From: Argonema galeatum A003/A1 | GTDB taxonomy: Bacteria; Cyanobacteriota; Cyanobacteriia; Cyanobacteriales; Aerosakkonemataceae | Assembly: GCF_023333595.1 (NCBI RefSeq) | Contig: NZ_JAIQZM010000039.1 | Location: 1-58,375 of the forward strand | Reading direction: 5' to 3' | DNA: 58,375 nt | Part shown: piece by piece, positions 42,913-51,752 of the stretch | How positions within the stretch are numbered: the first letter of the stretch is position 1 | Layout of the letters: each line of letters begins with the position of its first letter | Made by a program: the position numbers and the translations under genes | The notes under the pieces: generated by a model | What the model saw: only the letters and a program-made list of their open reading frames with translations | What the model was told of the DNA's origin: nothing | Databases searched by the model: none

Positions 42913-45330
42913 ATGAGTTACTACTGCATCAATCCCTGGTGTCAAAATCGAGAAAACCCGGAGCATCTGGAACGTTGCCAATCCTGTGAAACTGAACTGC
43001 TAGTTAAGAACCGATATCGCCTAGTCAGACCTCTACGCGATCTGGATAAGCACCCTTATACTAATATTTTTGAAGTAGAAGATATAGAGGAACGGCAAAC
43101 GCTTAAAGTCCTAAAAGTGTTAATTAAGGATATTACTCACATAGTCGAACTATTTGAACAAGAAGCGAATCTTTTAATCAATCTTACACATCAGGGAATT
43201 CCTAGAGCAGAGTCAGAATTAATTGTTTCACTCAGCAAAGGTAGGGAATTGCGCTGCTTGGTGATGGAGAAAATAGAAGGGCTAAACCTAGAGCAGTGGT
43301 TAAAGCAGAATGGGCGAATATCTGAAAATTTAGCACTAAACTGGCTGAAACAATTAGTAGTAATTCTGGATTACGTGCATCGAAATAATCTTTTTCATCG
43401 AGATATTAAACCGTCCAACATTATGCTCAAGGATGATGGAAAACTTGTGCTTATTGACTTTGGCACAGCCAGGAGGGTAACGCAGACAGTCATTGATGGG
43501 CAGAATGTTACGAAAATTTGTTCGCACGGTTATACCGCTCCAGAGCAAATGGCGGGCAGAGCAGTTCCGCAGTCTGATTTCTTTGCGCTTGGCTGTACCT
43601 TTGTGCATTTACTGACAGGAATACACCCTAATAAACTAACCAGAGAACGCCAAACAGATAAGTTGATTTGGCGATACAGTGCTACTCAGATTTCCAGGGA
43701 GTTGGCAAATTTAATTGATGATATGATGGCCGTACCGTGTCAGAAGCGGCCTAAAAATACGCCAGAAATTTTACACCGAATTAAAGAAATAGAATCAAAA
43801 ACATTCTGCGGTTATCTGCTCAAAAGACTCTCTTTTGGTGCAGTTTTTCTAGTTTTTGCGACGGTAATTTATGGAAGTAATTGGTATTTAACTGGCGTCC
43901 GTGGTTGTGCAAAGATTGAGTTCAGGAATTTTCATAAAGGCGACAATTTAAGTTGTGGGGAAGAAATCCTGGTTTCAGAACCTGCGGTACTGGGGAAGCA
44001 AGAGGGGGTGATTGCCTTTGCAGATGGCAAATATCAAAAAGCTGCTGAATCACTAGAGAAGGCATGGAATAAGCGACGAGAACCCGAAATTTTGATTTAC
44101 CTCAATAATGCCAGACTAATGAATCAAAAAGCTTACACGATTGCTGTTGTGGCTCCCATAACCAACAATCGAGACAGAGCGCTGGAAATTTTGCGAGGAG
44201 TCGCCCAAGCCCAGAATGAGTTCAATGATGAGCAAAAAAAGATTAATGGAATGGGGCTGAAGGTGTTGATTGGGGATGATGCTAATGACCCTATCCGGGC
44301 TAGGAAAATGGCAGAGTCACTGGTGTCGAAAGGGGACATTTTAGGTGTTGTCGGTCACTATGCGAGTGAAGTGACGATGGGAGCTATAGATGTTTATCAA
44401 AAGCACGGGTTAGTATTAGTTTCTCCTGGCAGCACTTCGGAAGATCTCTCAGTCTGGAGCAATATTTCTAAATACGTTTTCTTTCGCACTGTACCCAGTA
44501 ATAGGGTGAATGCTCAGGCTATGGCTAGCTATTTGATCCAAGCTCATCAGCGAACAGCAGCAGTTTTTTACACTCCTCAGAGTAATTACAGCAAATCTAT
44601 CCGAGATCAATTTCACATTAGCTTCCCCGCAAGTGGAGGACAGGTAGTGGCAGATTTTGATTTGTGTAAAAATAATTTTAATGCAGTTGCTGCTATAACC
44701 CAAGCACAAAGACAAGGAGCCACTACGCTTGTTATCCTTCCTGATGGTCAAACTTGTTCTATGTCCTTTGGTAATGTTTTAAATTTAATTAAGGCTAATC
44801 AGGGTCGTTATTCGATGATCGGAGGATGGGGTGTTTACGATTCTAATATTTTAAAAATGAGATCTAAAGATGTTGTGGAGCGCCTAGTGGTGACTGTACC
44901 TTGGCATCGGTTGAGCAGTCCAAATCCAAAGTTTTCCGCTTTATCTGAGCAGCTATGGAAAGGAGAAGTGAGCGGTTTGACAGCTACGGCGTATGATGCA
45001 AGTCGTGTGTTGATAACGGCTTTGACAAAAAAACCTCAACCAAAGCGTTCTGATGTGCGGGAGGTTTTATCGGTTGGCGGCTTTGAAGCCTACGGTGCTA
45101 CGGGGGTGATTAGTTTTCACTTTTCTAGTGGCGATCGCAACGAACCTATTAGTGTATTGGTCAAAGTTGTGCCGTCTAAGTGTTCGCCCTACGGTCATAT
45201 ATTTGTACCAGTAAACTATTCTAAATTTGATACCAAATCCGCTTGCCTTGACCCCTTTTTTACCCGACGACTAAAGTCGCGGCTACACAAACAAAGCCCG
45301 CCTGCGCGGGCTTCAAGAAAAAGGGGGTAG
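42913..45330 (+). CDS. Receptor-like Ser/Thr kinase with extracytoplasmic ligand-binding domain
   Basis: This 805-residue protein starts with a four-Cys zinc motif (Cys5/10/22/25) typical of cyanobacterial Hanks kinases. The kinase domain (residues ~35-295) has the catalytic loop HRDIKPSNIM (~162), DFGTA and APEQMAGR. The usual glycine-rich loop is poorly conserved, but VLKVLIKD gives a candidate Lys. One membrane helix (LLKRLSFGAVFLVFATVIYG, ~300-322) leads to a large extracytoplasmic domain of the branched-chain-amino-acid receptor type (LivK/Peripla_BP_6: IAVVAPITNNRDRALEILRG, VGHYASEVTMGAIDVYQKHG, TATAYDASRVL). The last ~30 residues are encoded by a composite palindrome (45229-45350) and are probably not ancestral. 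A solute sensed outside could thus drive phosphorylation inside, with the adjacent NB-ARC protein as a possible target. Confidence 0.85.
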   Translation: MSYYCINPWCQNRENPEHLERCQSCETELLVKNRYRLVRPLRDLDKHPYTNIFEVEDIEERQTLKVLKVLIKDITHIVELFEQEANLLINLTHQGIPRAESELIVSLSKGRELRCLVMEKIEGLNLEQWLKQNGRISENLALNWLKQLVVILDYVHRNNLFHRDIKPSNIMLKDDGKLVLIDFGTARRVTQTVIDGQNVTKICSHGYTAPEQMAGRAVPQSDFFALGCTFVHLLTGIHPNKLTRERQTDKLIWRYSATQISRELANLIDDMMAVPCQKRPKNTPEILHRIKEIESKTFCGYLLKRLSFGAVFLVFATVIYGSNWYLTGVRGCAKIEFRNFHKGDNLSCGEEILVSEPAVLGKQEGVIAFADGKYQKAAESLEKAWNKRREPEILIYLNNARLMNQKAYTIAVVAPITNNRDRALEILRGVAQAQNEFNDEQKKINGMGLKVLIGDDANDPIRARKMAESLVSKGDILGVVGHYASEVTMGAIDVYQKHGLVLVSPGSTSEDLSVWSNISKYVFFRTVPSNRVNAQAMASYLIQAHQRTAAVFYTPQSNYSKSIRDQFHISFPASGGQVVADFDLCKNNFNAVAAITQAQRQGATTLVILPDGQTCSMSFGNVLNLIKANQGRYSMIGGWGVYDSNILKMRSKDVVERLVVTVPWHRLSSPNPKFSALSEQLWKGEVSGLTATAYDASRVLITALTKKPQPKRSDVREVLSVGGFEAYGATGVISFHFSSGDRNEPISVLVKVVPSKCSPYGHIFVPVNYSKFDTKSACLDPFFTRRLKSRLHKQSPPARASRKRG

Positions 45331-45350
45331 TTAACCCGGATTTGGTATGA
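45229..45350. repeat. Composite palindrome overlapping the kinase 3' end
   Basis: GATACCAAATCC (45229-45240) and GGATTTGGTATGA (45338-45350) are the outer arms. Inner parts are GACCCCTTTTTTACC / AAAAAGGGGGTA and a GCCCGCCTGCGCGGGC hairpin next to GGCTACACAAACAAAG. The kinase frame runs through it to 45330. The inner GGCTACACAAACAAAGCCTG type also sits alone at about 23483-23515. Confidence 0.9.
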
Positions 45351-45419
45351 CAGCTTAAAAGTGGGTTTCAAAATACACTACTCCTTAGCGGCTAGAATCA
45401 TTGGTTTAGAATAATAAAT

Positions 45420-46082
45420 ATGAAGATTACTCAACGTCACGCTTGGCCGCTCACTGCTGAAGAGGCGATTCCTATTCAAGAACAACTGGCAAAAGAGGTG
45501 ATTACCTCTGACGAGTTGGGAACAATACAGTATGTTGCTGGTGTGGATATGGGTTTTGAGGAGTCGGGTAGGATCTCCCGATCGGCTGTTGCAGTTCTCA
45601 GTTTCCCGGATTTGCAGCTGGTTGAGCAGGCGATCGCATATCGTCCTACCACCTTTCCCTATATTCCGGGATTTCTATCTTTTCGAGAAGTTCCAGCTGT
45701 ACTGGATGCGCTGGCAAAACTGACGATCGCACCCGACTTGATCTTATGCGACGGTCAAGGTATTGCCCATCCCCGCCGTTTTGGGATAGCCTGTCATCTG
45801 GGATTATTGATAGATGTACCGACAATTGGTGTAGCCAAATCCTTATTAATTGGGAAACATGAAGAGTTACCTTCAGAAAGAGGGGCGTGGAAACCGCTGC
45901 TGCATCGGGGCGAAACGATCGGTGCTGTGTTGCGATCGCGCACAGGAGTCAAACCTCTGTATGTTTCTAGCGGACATCGGGTGAGTCTACCAACTGCGAT
46001 CGATTATGTGATGCGTTGCACTCCCAAATATCGACTCCCAGAAACAACTCGCTGGGCTGATAAATTGGCGTCGAATCGTTGA
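45420..46082 (+). CDS. nfi: Endonuclease V (deoxyinosine 3'-endonuclease)
   Basis: The 220-residue protein has the EndoV signatures: AGVDMGF (metal Asp), YIPGFLSFRE (Tyr wedge and catalytic Glu), LILCDGQGIAHPRRFGIACHLG (metal Asp and His) and TIGVAKSLL. It nicks DNA (and in some species RNA) one base 3' to inosine, repairing deaminated adenine. The ATG at 45420 directly gives MKITQRHAW. It follows the kinase gene but is separated by the composite palindrome, so it probably has its own promoter. It is the second deamination-repair gene in the window besides the family-4 UDG. Confidence 0.93.
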   Translation: MKITQRHAWPLTAEEAIPIQEQLAKEVITSDELGTIQYVAGVDMGFEESGRISRSAVAVLSFPDLQLVEQAIAYRPTTFPYIPGFLSFREVPAVLDALAKLTIAPDLILCDGQGIAHPRRFGIACHLGLLIDVPTIGVAKSLLIGKHEELPSERGAWKPLLHRGETIGAVLRSRTGVKPLYVSSGHRVSLPTAIDYVMRCTPKYRLPETTRWADKLASNR

Positions 46083-46393
46083 GCAATTTGCTTGCAGTCC
46101 GATCGAGTACACCCCAGAAACCGGGTTTCTTGAAGAAACCCGGTTTCTATTTACCTCACTCGCCTGAAAAGCACTTTAATTTCATGTGCTGTCGATTGCC
46201 ATAGTTAAATATTTGGTAAGTTGTTGCGCTTTAGCGCTCTTTAAGATAGCGCTGAAGCGCAACAACATACCTGACAAAGTTTTATCATGGGCGATCGACC
46301 GAAAATGATATAATTTTAAATTTTAGATATCCGATTAAAGTACCATATTTTTATTTAAATTTGCTATCTCAAATCTTAAATTTGCAATTCCCC
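46083..46393. other. Repeat-filled intergenic stretch
   Basis: No gene. It holds paired AGAAACC[C/G]GGTTTCT palindromes (46116-46148), a GGTAAGTTGTTGCGCTTTAG hairpin with its inverse (46215-46271), and an AT-rich AAATTTTAGATATCCGATTA / CTCAAATCTTAAATTTGCAA inverted repeat (46315-46390) that ends at the histidine-kinase stop codon. Confidence 0.85.
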
Positions 46394-48139
46394 TCAACTG
46401 GAGATCGGCTGTTTAACCGGAAGTTCGACGCTCAACTCAGTCTCTTCGCCCAGCCGGGAATTACAACGAATCTGTCCGCCATGCTTTTCGAGAATTTGAT
46501 AGGAAATGGAAAGACCTAATCCGGTGCCTTTGCCAACTTTTTTTGTTGTGAAAAATGGATCGAAAATCTTCTTTTGCAGTTCCGGTGCAATCCCAGAACC
46601 ATTATCGCGAATTCTTACCTGAACTTTATCGGGGGCGATTTGCTCTGTCTCGATCGCAATTTGTTTATTTGGTTGCTCTGCTTGTTCTAAAAGGGCGTCG
46701 ATCGCATTGTTGAGGATGTTCATAAAAACTTGATTTATCTGTGCTGGATAGCACTCCACCAAAGGCAGGTTTCCATACTGCTTAATCACTTCAATGTTGT
46801 CTTTGAGCCGGTTGTTCAGAATCAACAGGGTGCTGTCAATTCCTTCGTGCAGATCGACGTTTTTTACCTCGGCTTCATCGAGACGGGAGAAGTTACGCAA
46901 AGATAATACCAGTTGGCGAATGCGATCGGCTCCCATTTTCATAGAAGTCAGAGTCTTCGGCAGATCTTCTGCAATAAATTCTAGTTCAATGTCGTCAATG
47001 CGTTCCAGAATTTCCTCATGTGGTTTGGGATATTTCTGCTGATAGAGATGCACTAATCCTAGCAATTCTTCAACATAGTTTTTTGTGTGTTCGACGTTAC
47101 CGTAGATAAAGCTGATCGGGTTGTTTATTTCGTGGGCAATGCCTGCTATCATCTGACCGAGACTAGACATTTTTTCGGTCTGAATTAGCTGGGTTTGCGC
47201 TTGTTGAAGTTCTTGGGTGTATTCTGCTACTCGTTGGATTAATTCATTGAGAGATGTAGTTAATAACCCAACTTCATCTTCGGTCAGCACGGGAGCCTGA
47301 AGTGTGAAGTTAGATTCTTTAGTTACTTGCCGAGCGATTTTAGTGGTGACTTCGATGGGATAGGCAATAACCCGGCTGGTATAGATGGCTAAAGCAGCTG
47401 CGATCGCAACTGCTGATAGTAAACTAATAATCAAAACTAAGTTTCCCACCGCACTTGCTTTATCCAAGTCTTGTAGCGTTTTTTGTGCTTCTTTTTCTTG
47501 GATTTCAGTAACGATATTTGACATTTCGCGGGAAAGTTTATTAATTTCCATCTCTACTTTACTGCTTTTATAACTTATGTTCGCTAGCAGATCAGACTGA
47601 ACTTTTTCTGTCTTCAAATTAGACGGTTGAAATTCCTTGTCAATTGTCTCTAGTCTCTGGGAGTAATCTTTTATAGAATCTATATAAGCTTGGATCGATC
47701 GCTTTATTTCTTTACTATCATTTACTTGTTTAGGTGAATCACGATCTTGTAACTCCGAACTCTCTAAAAAAGAGTTGGTTTGATATAATAGTCTATTTAC
47801 CGCTGCAATATATTCGAGAAGTCGAGAATATTCTAGCTCTAACCTTACAGGTTCTCTTAATAGAGGAATTAGTTTTGGCGTTTGAGTCTGGGCTTGCAAA
47901 ACCGCTGCTTGCAAATTATTCAATAAGGATATTATTTTCTGAGACTCAGCTAATTGCTTTTTAGCTTGGTCTTGATAATAATTTTCTAGCACTTTTCCTG
48001 TAGTAGAACCTAGAATGGCAATTCCAATGGTAAGGGCATACCCATAAGCAATTTTCTGCCGGATACCTAAGCGACTAAATAGCTGCTTAAACCAGCCTAG
48101 AGGCAAGGTTATGACTCGGTTCTTAGATGGAGGTTTCAA
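46394..48139 (-). CDS. Membrane sensor histidine kinase
   Basis: The 581-residue protein has a first membrane helix at residues ~30-48, a ~180-residue extracytoplasmic, mostly helical sensor (four-helix/CHASE3-like: NNLQAAVLQAQTQTPKLI, SIQAYIDSIKDYSQRLETI), a second helix (NLVLIISLLSAVAIAAALAIY, ~232-252), then HAMP, a coiled coil and the HisKA phosphoacceptor box GIAHEINNPISF (His ~333). The HATPase_c domain carries NAIDAL, IRDNGSGIAPE, FDPFFTTK and GTGLGLSISYQIL. All catalytic boxes are present. No response regulator is adjacent. The neighbours upstream are two ModA-like lipoproteins, so the input could be linked to an anion, but this is a guess. Confidence 0.9.
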   Translation of the reverse strand: MKPPSKNRVITLPLGWFKQLFSRLGIRQKIAYGYALTIGIAILGSTTGKVLENYYQDQAKKQLAESQKIISLLNNLQAAVLQAQTQTPKLIPLLREPVRLELEYSRLLEYIAAVNRLLYQTNSFLESSELQDRDSPKQVNDSKEIKRSIQAYIDSIKDYSQRLETIDKEFQPSNLKTEKVQSDLLANISYKSSKVEMEINKLSREMSNIVTEIQEKEAQKTLQDLDKASAVGNLVLIISLLSAVAIAAALAIYTSRVIAYPIEVTTKIARQVTKESNFTLQAPVLTEDEVGLLTTSLNELIQRVAEYTQELQQAQTQLIQTEKMSSLGQMIAGIAHEINNPISFIYGNVEHTKNYVEELLGLVHLYQQKYPKPHEEILERIDDIELEFIAEDLPKTLTSMKMGADRIRQLVLSLRNFSRLDEAEVKNVDLHEGIDSTLLILNNRLKDNIEVIKQYGNLPLVECYPAQINQVFMNILNNAIDALLEQAEQPNKQIAIETEQIAPDKVQVRIRDNGSGIAPELQKKIFDPFFTTKKVGKGTGLGLSISYQILEKHGGQIRCNSRLGEETELSVELPVKQPISS

Positions 48140-48320
48140 AGCGAATCCTTAATAATGCAAGTTGTACCATCTATACATAGGATAGTCGATCGAAAGGTAA
48201 AGAAATGTAAATTTTGTATAAAAGTTTCTTGATTTTTCTAAATTGCAGCACAAGTAGTCTTTAACCTCAACTACCTATTAGACATCTCCAGAAATTAAAG
48301 GTGCTAACCCTTGAACCCTT

Positions 48321-48348
48321 GTAGAGACGTTGCATGCAACGTCTCTAC
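48321..48348. repeat. 28-bp perfect palindrome (GTAGAGACGTTGCA half-site)
   Basis: The half GTAGAGACGTTGCA (48321-48334) is followed directly by its exact reverse complement. It lies 20 bp after the stop codon of the ModA-like gene at 48368. It may act as an mRNA 3' hairpin or a REP-type element; it is not followed by a T-run. Confidence 0.9.
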
Positions 48349-48367
48349 ATTCTTTGAAAGGAGATGT

Positions 48368-49159
48368 CTATTGAGTTGGCTTATCGGTAACGATCGCAAA
48401 GCCATATTTGACAAACACAGATCCGGCCCGATCGGTTTGCAGAAATTGGACAAATTCCTTGGCTTGAGGGATGTTTTTGCTAGCTTTGAGGACTGCTGCG
48501 CTATAGGTAATCGGGGAATGGGAGTTTTCGGGTGCGATCGCCACAATCTTGATCTGATTTACTTTGATCGCATCCGTTGCGTACATAATTCCTGCATCCG
48601 CATTTCCCTTGTCAACAAAGCTCACTATCTCAGTTCCACTCTTGGCAAAAACAAATTTCGATTTTACCTGTTCTAAAATACCGAAATACTGGAGAACTTC
48701 TTCGCCATACTTGCCAGACGATCCGTTATTTGGATTACTTATAGCAAGTCTTTTGATTTGATTGTCGGTCAAGTCGTTGAAGTTAGAAATACCTGTAGAG
48801 TTTTTAGGCCCGATCAATATGATTTGGTTTCTCAGTAAATTTTTACGGGTATCCTTTATGACAAATCCTTTGGACTGCAAATTATCCATAAATTGCGAGC
48901 CCCCAGTGATATATATATCAACGTTTGCTCCCTGTTCGATCGCCTTTTGATGAGACCCACTGCTGTTAAAATTGTAAATAATGCTAACATTCGGTTTTTC
49001 TTGAGTATAAATTTCTTTGATTTCTTCCAGAGAACTTTTTAAACTTGTGCCTGCTGAGATAGTTAAGACAACTGGTTTTACTTGTTGAGTACAACTAATC
49101 AAGACCAGAGACAGGATACTTACCCAGCCAACAAAAGTGAACATAAATATTTTTTTCAT
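48368..49159 (-). CDS. ModA-like molybdate-type substrate-binding lipoprotein (copy 2)
   Basis: The 263-residue protein has a lipoprotein signal peptide (lipobox LISC, Cys ~23), then a type II periplasmic binding fold (LTISAGTSLKSSLEEI, DIYITGGSQFMDNLQSKG, LAISNPNNGSSGKYGEEVLQ, DAGIMYATDAIKV). SAGTSLKS and the GSSGKY segment correspond to anion-contact regions of ModA. No ModB permease or ModC ATPase is in the window. It is ~50% similar to its upstream neighbour, a tandem duplicate 53 bp away. The exact oxyanion is uncertain. Confidence 0.82.
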   Translation of the reverse strand: MKKIFMFTFVGWVSILSLVLISCTQQVKPVVLTISAGTSLKSSLEEIKEIYTQEKPNVSIIYNFNSSGSHQKAIEQGANVDIYITGGSQFMDNLQSKGFVIKDTRKNLLRNQIILIGPKNSTGISNFNDLTDNQIKRLAISNPNNGSSGKYGEEVLQYFGILEQVKSKFVFAKSGTEIVSFVDKGNADAGIMYATDAIKVNQIKIVAIAPENSHSPITYSAAVLKASKNIPQAKEFVQFLQTDRAGSVFVKYGFAIVTDKPTQ

Positions 49160-49212
49160 CGCCTCATCATCCAGATACTTCCCGCAAAATTGCCTGTAAA
49201 ACAGCCCGTTAA

Positions 49213-50013
49213 TTATTGCTTGTAAGCATTGCCATTCAGAGTGAATCGGTATTTTAAAAACACTGCTTTAGCTCGCTCGCTTTGAAGAAATCCGATAAAT
49301 TCCTTGGCTTCGGGGATATTTTTACTGTTTTTGAGTACTGCGGCGGGATAGATAATCGGAGAGTGCCAGTTTTCTGGTGCGATCTCGACAATCTTGATTT
49401 TATTGGAGAGGATAGCATCTGTTGCCAAAACAATTCCTGTATCGGCTTTTTTATTTTCCACATAACTTACTATCAGAGTAGGATCTTGAACAAAAACTAA
49501 TTTTGGTTTTACCCGGTTTAAAATACCCAAATAACTGAGAATTTCCAGAGAATATTTCCCGATTGATACAGTCTGCGGATCTGCCAAAGCGACTTTCTTG
49601 ACTTGCTCGCGGGTTAAGTCTCTGAACTCAGAAATATCTCTAACATTTTTTTGAGCGATCAATACCATTTTGTTGCCCAGGAGATTTTTACGAGTTTCGA
49701 TCAGCACAAATCCCTCGGACTGCAAAGCATCCATTTGTCTAATTCCCGAAGGAATGAAAATATCGGCAGTCGCTCCTCCTGCGATTTGTTTTTGCAGGAT
49801 ACCTGAGGGAGCAAAAGTGTAAGTAATGGTAACGTTCGACTTTTCTTCACTATAGAGTTTCTGGATATCTTTCATAGCGTTTTTCGCACTTGAGGCACAA
49901 AAAATAGTTAAGGATACAGGTTTTGCCTGTTTTGTGGCTGCGGCACAGCCCACCAAAAGCAGAGATAGAATAACTATTGAGCCAATCACGTTGAAGATAT
50001 GGGTATTTTTCAT
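49213..50013 (-). CDS. ModA-like molybdate-type substrate-binding lipoprotein (copy 1)
   Basis: The 266-residue protein has lipobox LVGC and the same fold as the next gene (LTIFCASSAKNAMKDIQKLY, IFIPSGIRQMDALQSEG, LADPQTVSIGKYSLEIL, TGIVLATDAILS, IYPAAVLKNSKNIPEAKEF). Ser residues after FCAS and in the VSIGKY segment agree with ModA ligand contacts. It is first in the two-gene cluster followed by the histidine kinase (gap 230 bp). Lipid anchoring would place it at the outer face of the inner membrane. Confidence 0.82.
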   Translation of the reverse strand: MKNTHIFNVIGSIVILSLLLVGCAAATKQAKPVSLTIFCASSAKNAMKDIQKLYSEEKSNVTITYTFAPSGILQKQIAGGATADIFIPSGIRQMDALQSEGFVLIETRKNLLGNKMVLIAQKNVRDISEFRDLTREQVKKVALADPQTVSIGKYSLEILSYLGILNRVKPKLVFVQDPTLIVSYVENKKADTGIVLATDAILSNKIKIVEIAPENWHSPIIYPAAVLKNSKNIPEAKEFIGFLQSERAKAVFLKYRFTLNGNAYKQ

Positions 50014-50443
50014 CCGGATACGAACAAGTTATTAGTTATTCACGCAAGTTGCTAGTTATATAGTTGAAGCTGGTATTAGGTACGTAGTTGCGCTTTAGCG
50101 CTCTTATTACGACTGGGATAAGAGCGCTAAAGCGCAACTACGTACCCAGAAAGCAAGTAACTAGCAACTTGAGTTATTCTACAAATATAGACCCCAGAGA
50201 GGGAAAGGACAGTTAAACTGGAAATTGAGCTTTTTCAGCAGCAGCCCCGCGCTCTACCCGATAGGGTGAGCGTCGGGAAGAATGCGTGCGAGTGCAGGAG
50301 CGATAGAGCGACCTATGCGAAGCGAGGTCAGGGAACAGCGACGAAACGAGCAAATCTAGAGATGCCGTTAGACAGGCGCGTTCTGATTTTCAATGTACTG
50401 GCGCAAAACCGAAATCAGTGTAGCTTGAACCGATAACGCTCAT
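50014..50443. other. Composite palindrome and tnpB left flank
   Basis: A complete composite element lies at 50041-50176: outer ends GCAAGTTGCTAGTTA / TAACTAGCAACTTG, inside them a 28-bp perfect stem (50079-50106 with 50119-50146). From 50225 to 50443 the DNA changes character (GAGCGATAGAGCGACC, CGAAGCGAGG, CGACGAAACGAGC) and is presumably the left part of the TnpB-only element. No gene. Confidence 0.7.
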
Positions 50444-51667
50444 ATGAGAACCGCACACCAGTACCGATTACGATTGACGAAGTTGCAGCAAACCACGATT
50501 GACCAGTGGCTTGAACTTGCACGTCGTCAATACAACTATCGTTTAGCAGAGCGGTTCAACTGGTATGAGCAAAATCGCTGTGATATCAATGCTTGTCCGT
50601 TGACCTGCCACTTGCCAGAGTTGAAAGAGAATCCTAATTTCTATTCGCAGAAGCGGGATTTAGTTAACTCGAAAAAGCTGTTTCCTGAATACAAAGAGCT
50701 TCCTTCTCATACCCTGCAAGATGTGATTGCGCGAGTAGAAAAGACGTTCGACCGATGGCTAAGTGGTGATTGCAACGGTAAGCGAAGCGGTAAACCACGC
50801 TTCAAAGGACAGGGACGATTTCGTTCGATTGCATTCCCCGATCCGGTCAAACCAGAACACATCAACGGGCGGTTCATCCAGCTTCCGAAAATTGGCAAGC
50901 TGAAAATGATTTTGCACCGTCCCCTACCCGATGGTTTCAAGGTGAAAACGGCGGCAATCATCAAGAAGGTAGACGGCTATTACATCACGCTGTCGCTTCA
51001 AGATTCGTCCGTTCCCGTTCTCAGTCCTGACGTTCCGGAACTGGGAAACACTATCGGGATTGATATGGGTTTGAAGTCATTTCTGGTAGATGATTCGGGA
51101 AAAGAGGTAGAGATCCCGCAGCATTACCGCAAATCAGAAAAGCGTCTGAAGCGGTTACAGCGTTCACTTTCCCGTAAAAAGAAAGGTTCAAATCGTCGCA
51201 AAAAAGCGATTAAGCGAGTCGCTAAGGCTCATTTGAAAGTCAGTAATCAACGGAAAGATTTTCACTACAAAACTGCTCTTAAGCTTTTGTCTCCAGGGAA
51301 GCACGTTGCACATGAAAAGCTGAATATCAAAGGTCTAGCCAAGTCTCGACTGGCAAAATCTGTCAATGATGCTGGATGGGGTCAATTCCTGCAAATTCTC
51401 TCAATCAAGGCTGAAAGAGCCGGGTTGCTTGCAATCGCTGTGAATCCAAACGGCACTTCTCAAAACTGCTCTGGATGCGGTACAAGAGTCCCAAAAGCAC
51501 TTGCGGACAGGCTTCATGTTTGTCCTGAATGTGGACTGACGCTAGACCGTGACCATAATGCAGCAATCAATATCAAGTATTTGGCGGTAGGGCATTCCGT
51601 CAATAAAGCTCAGGTAACGTCCGAAGCAATAGCTGGAGTCACTGAGAAGCCCGCTCTGTATGCGTAA
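50444..51667 (+). CDS. tnpB: TnpB, RNA-guided nuclease (second, unrelated subgroup)
   Basis: The 407-residue protein has RuvC-I GIDMGLKSF (Asp207), RuvC-II HEKLNIKGLAKS (Glu291), a zinc ribbon (Cys342/345 and Cys360/363) and RuvC-III LDRDHNAAIN (Asp368/370). All catalytic positions are intact. The tail VGHSVNKAQVTSEAIAGVTE is typical of cyanobacterial OrfB proteins. It differs strongly from the TnpB at 16516 (~25-30% by eye), so it is not a recent copy. No tnpA is adjacent. The 3' flank to about 51690 (GGGAGTATGTCA) likely holds the omega-RNA end. Confidence 0.92.
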   Translation: MRTAHQYRLRLTKLQQTTIDQWLELARRQYNYRLAERFNWYEQNRCDINACPLTCHLPELKENPNFYSQKRDLVNSKKLFPEYKELPSHTLQDVIARVEKTFDRWLSGDCNGKRSGKPRFKGQGRFRSIAFPDPVKPEHINGRFIQLPKIGKLKMILHRPLPDGFKVKTAAIIKKVDGYYITLSLQDSSVPVLSPDVPELGNTIGIDMGLKSFLVDDSGKEVEIPQHYRKSEKRLKRLQRSLSRKKKGSNRRKKAIKRVAKAHLKVSNQRKDFHYKTALKLLSPGKHVAHEKLNIKGLAKSRLAKSVNDAGWGQFLQILSIKAERAGLLAIAVNPNGTSQNCSGCGTRVPKALADRLHVCPECGLTLDRDHNAAINIKYLAVGHSVNKAQVTSEAIAGVTEKPALYA

Positions 51668-51752
51668 GCATCAGAGTCGGGAGTATGTCATAAATCAAAG
51701 CATCATAGACTGAAGAACTTTATTAAATATAGGATTTATTAAAAGCAGGGCG

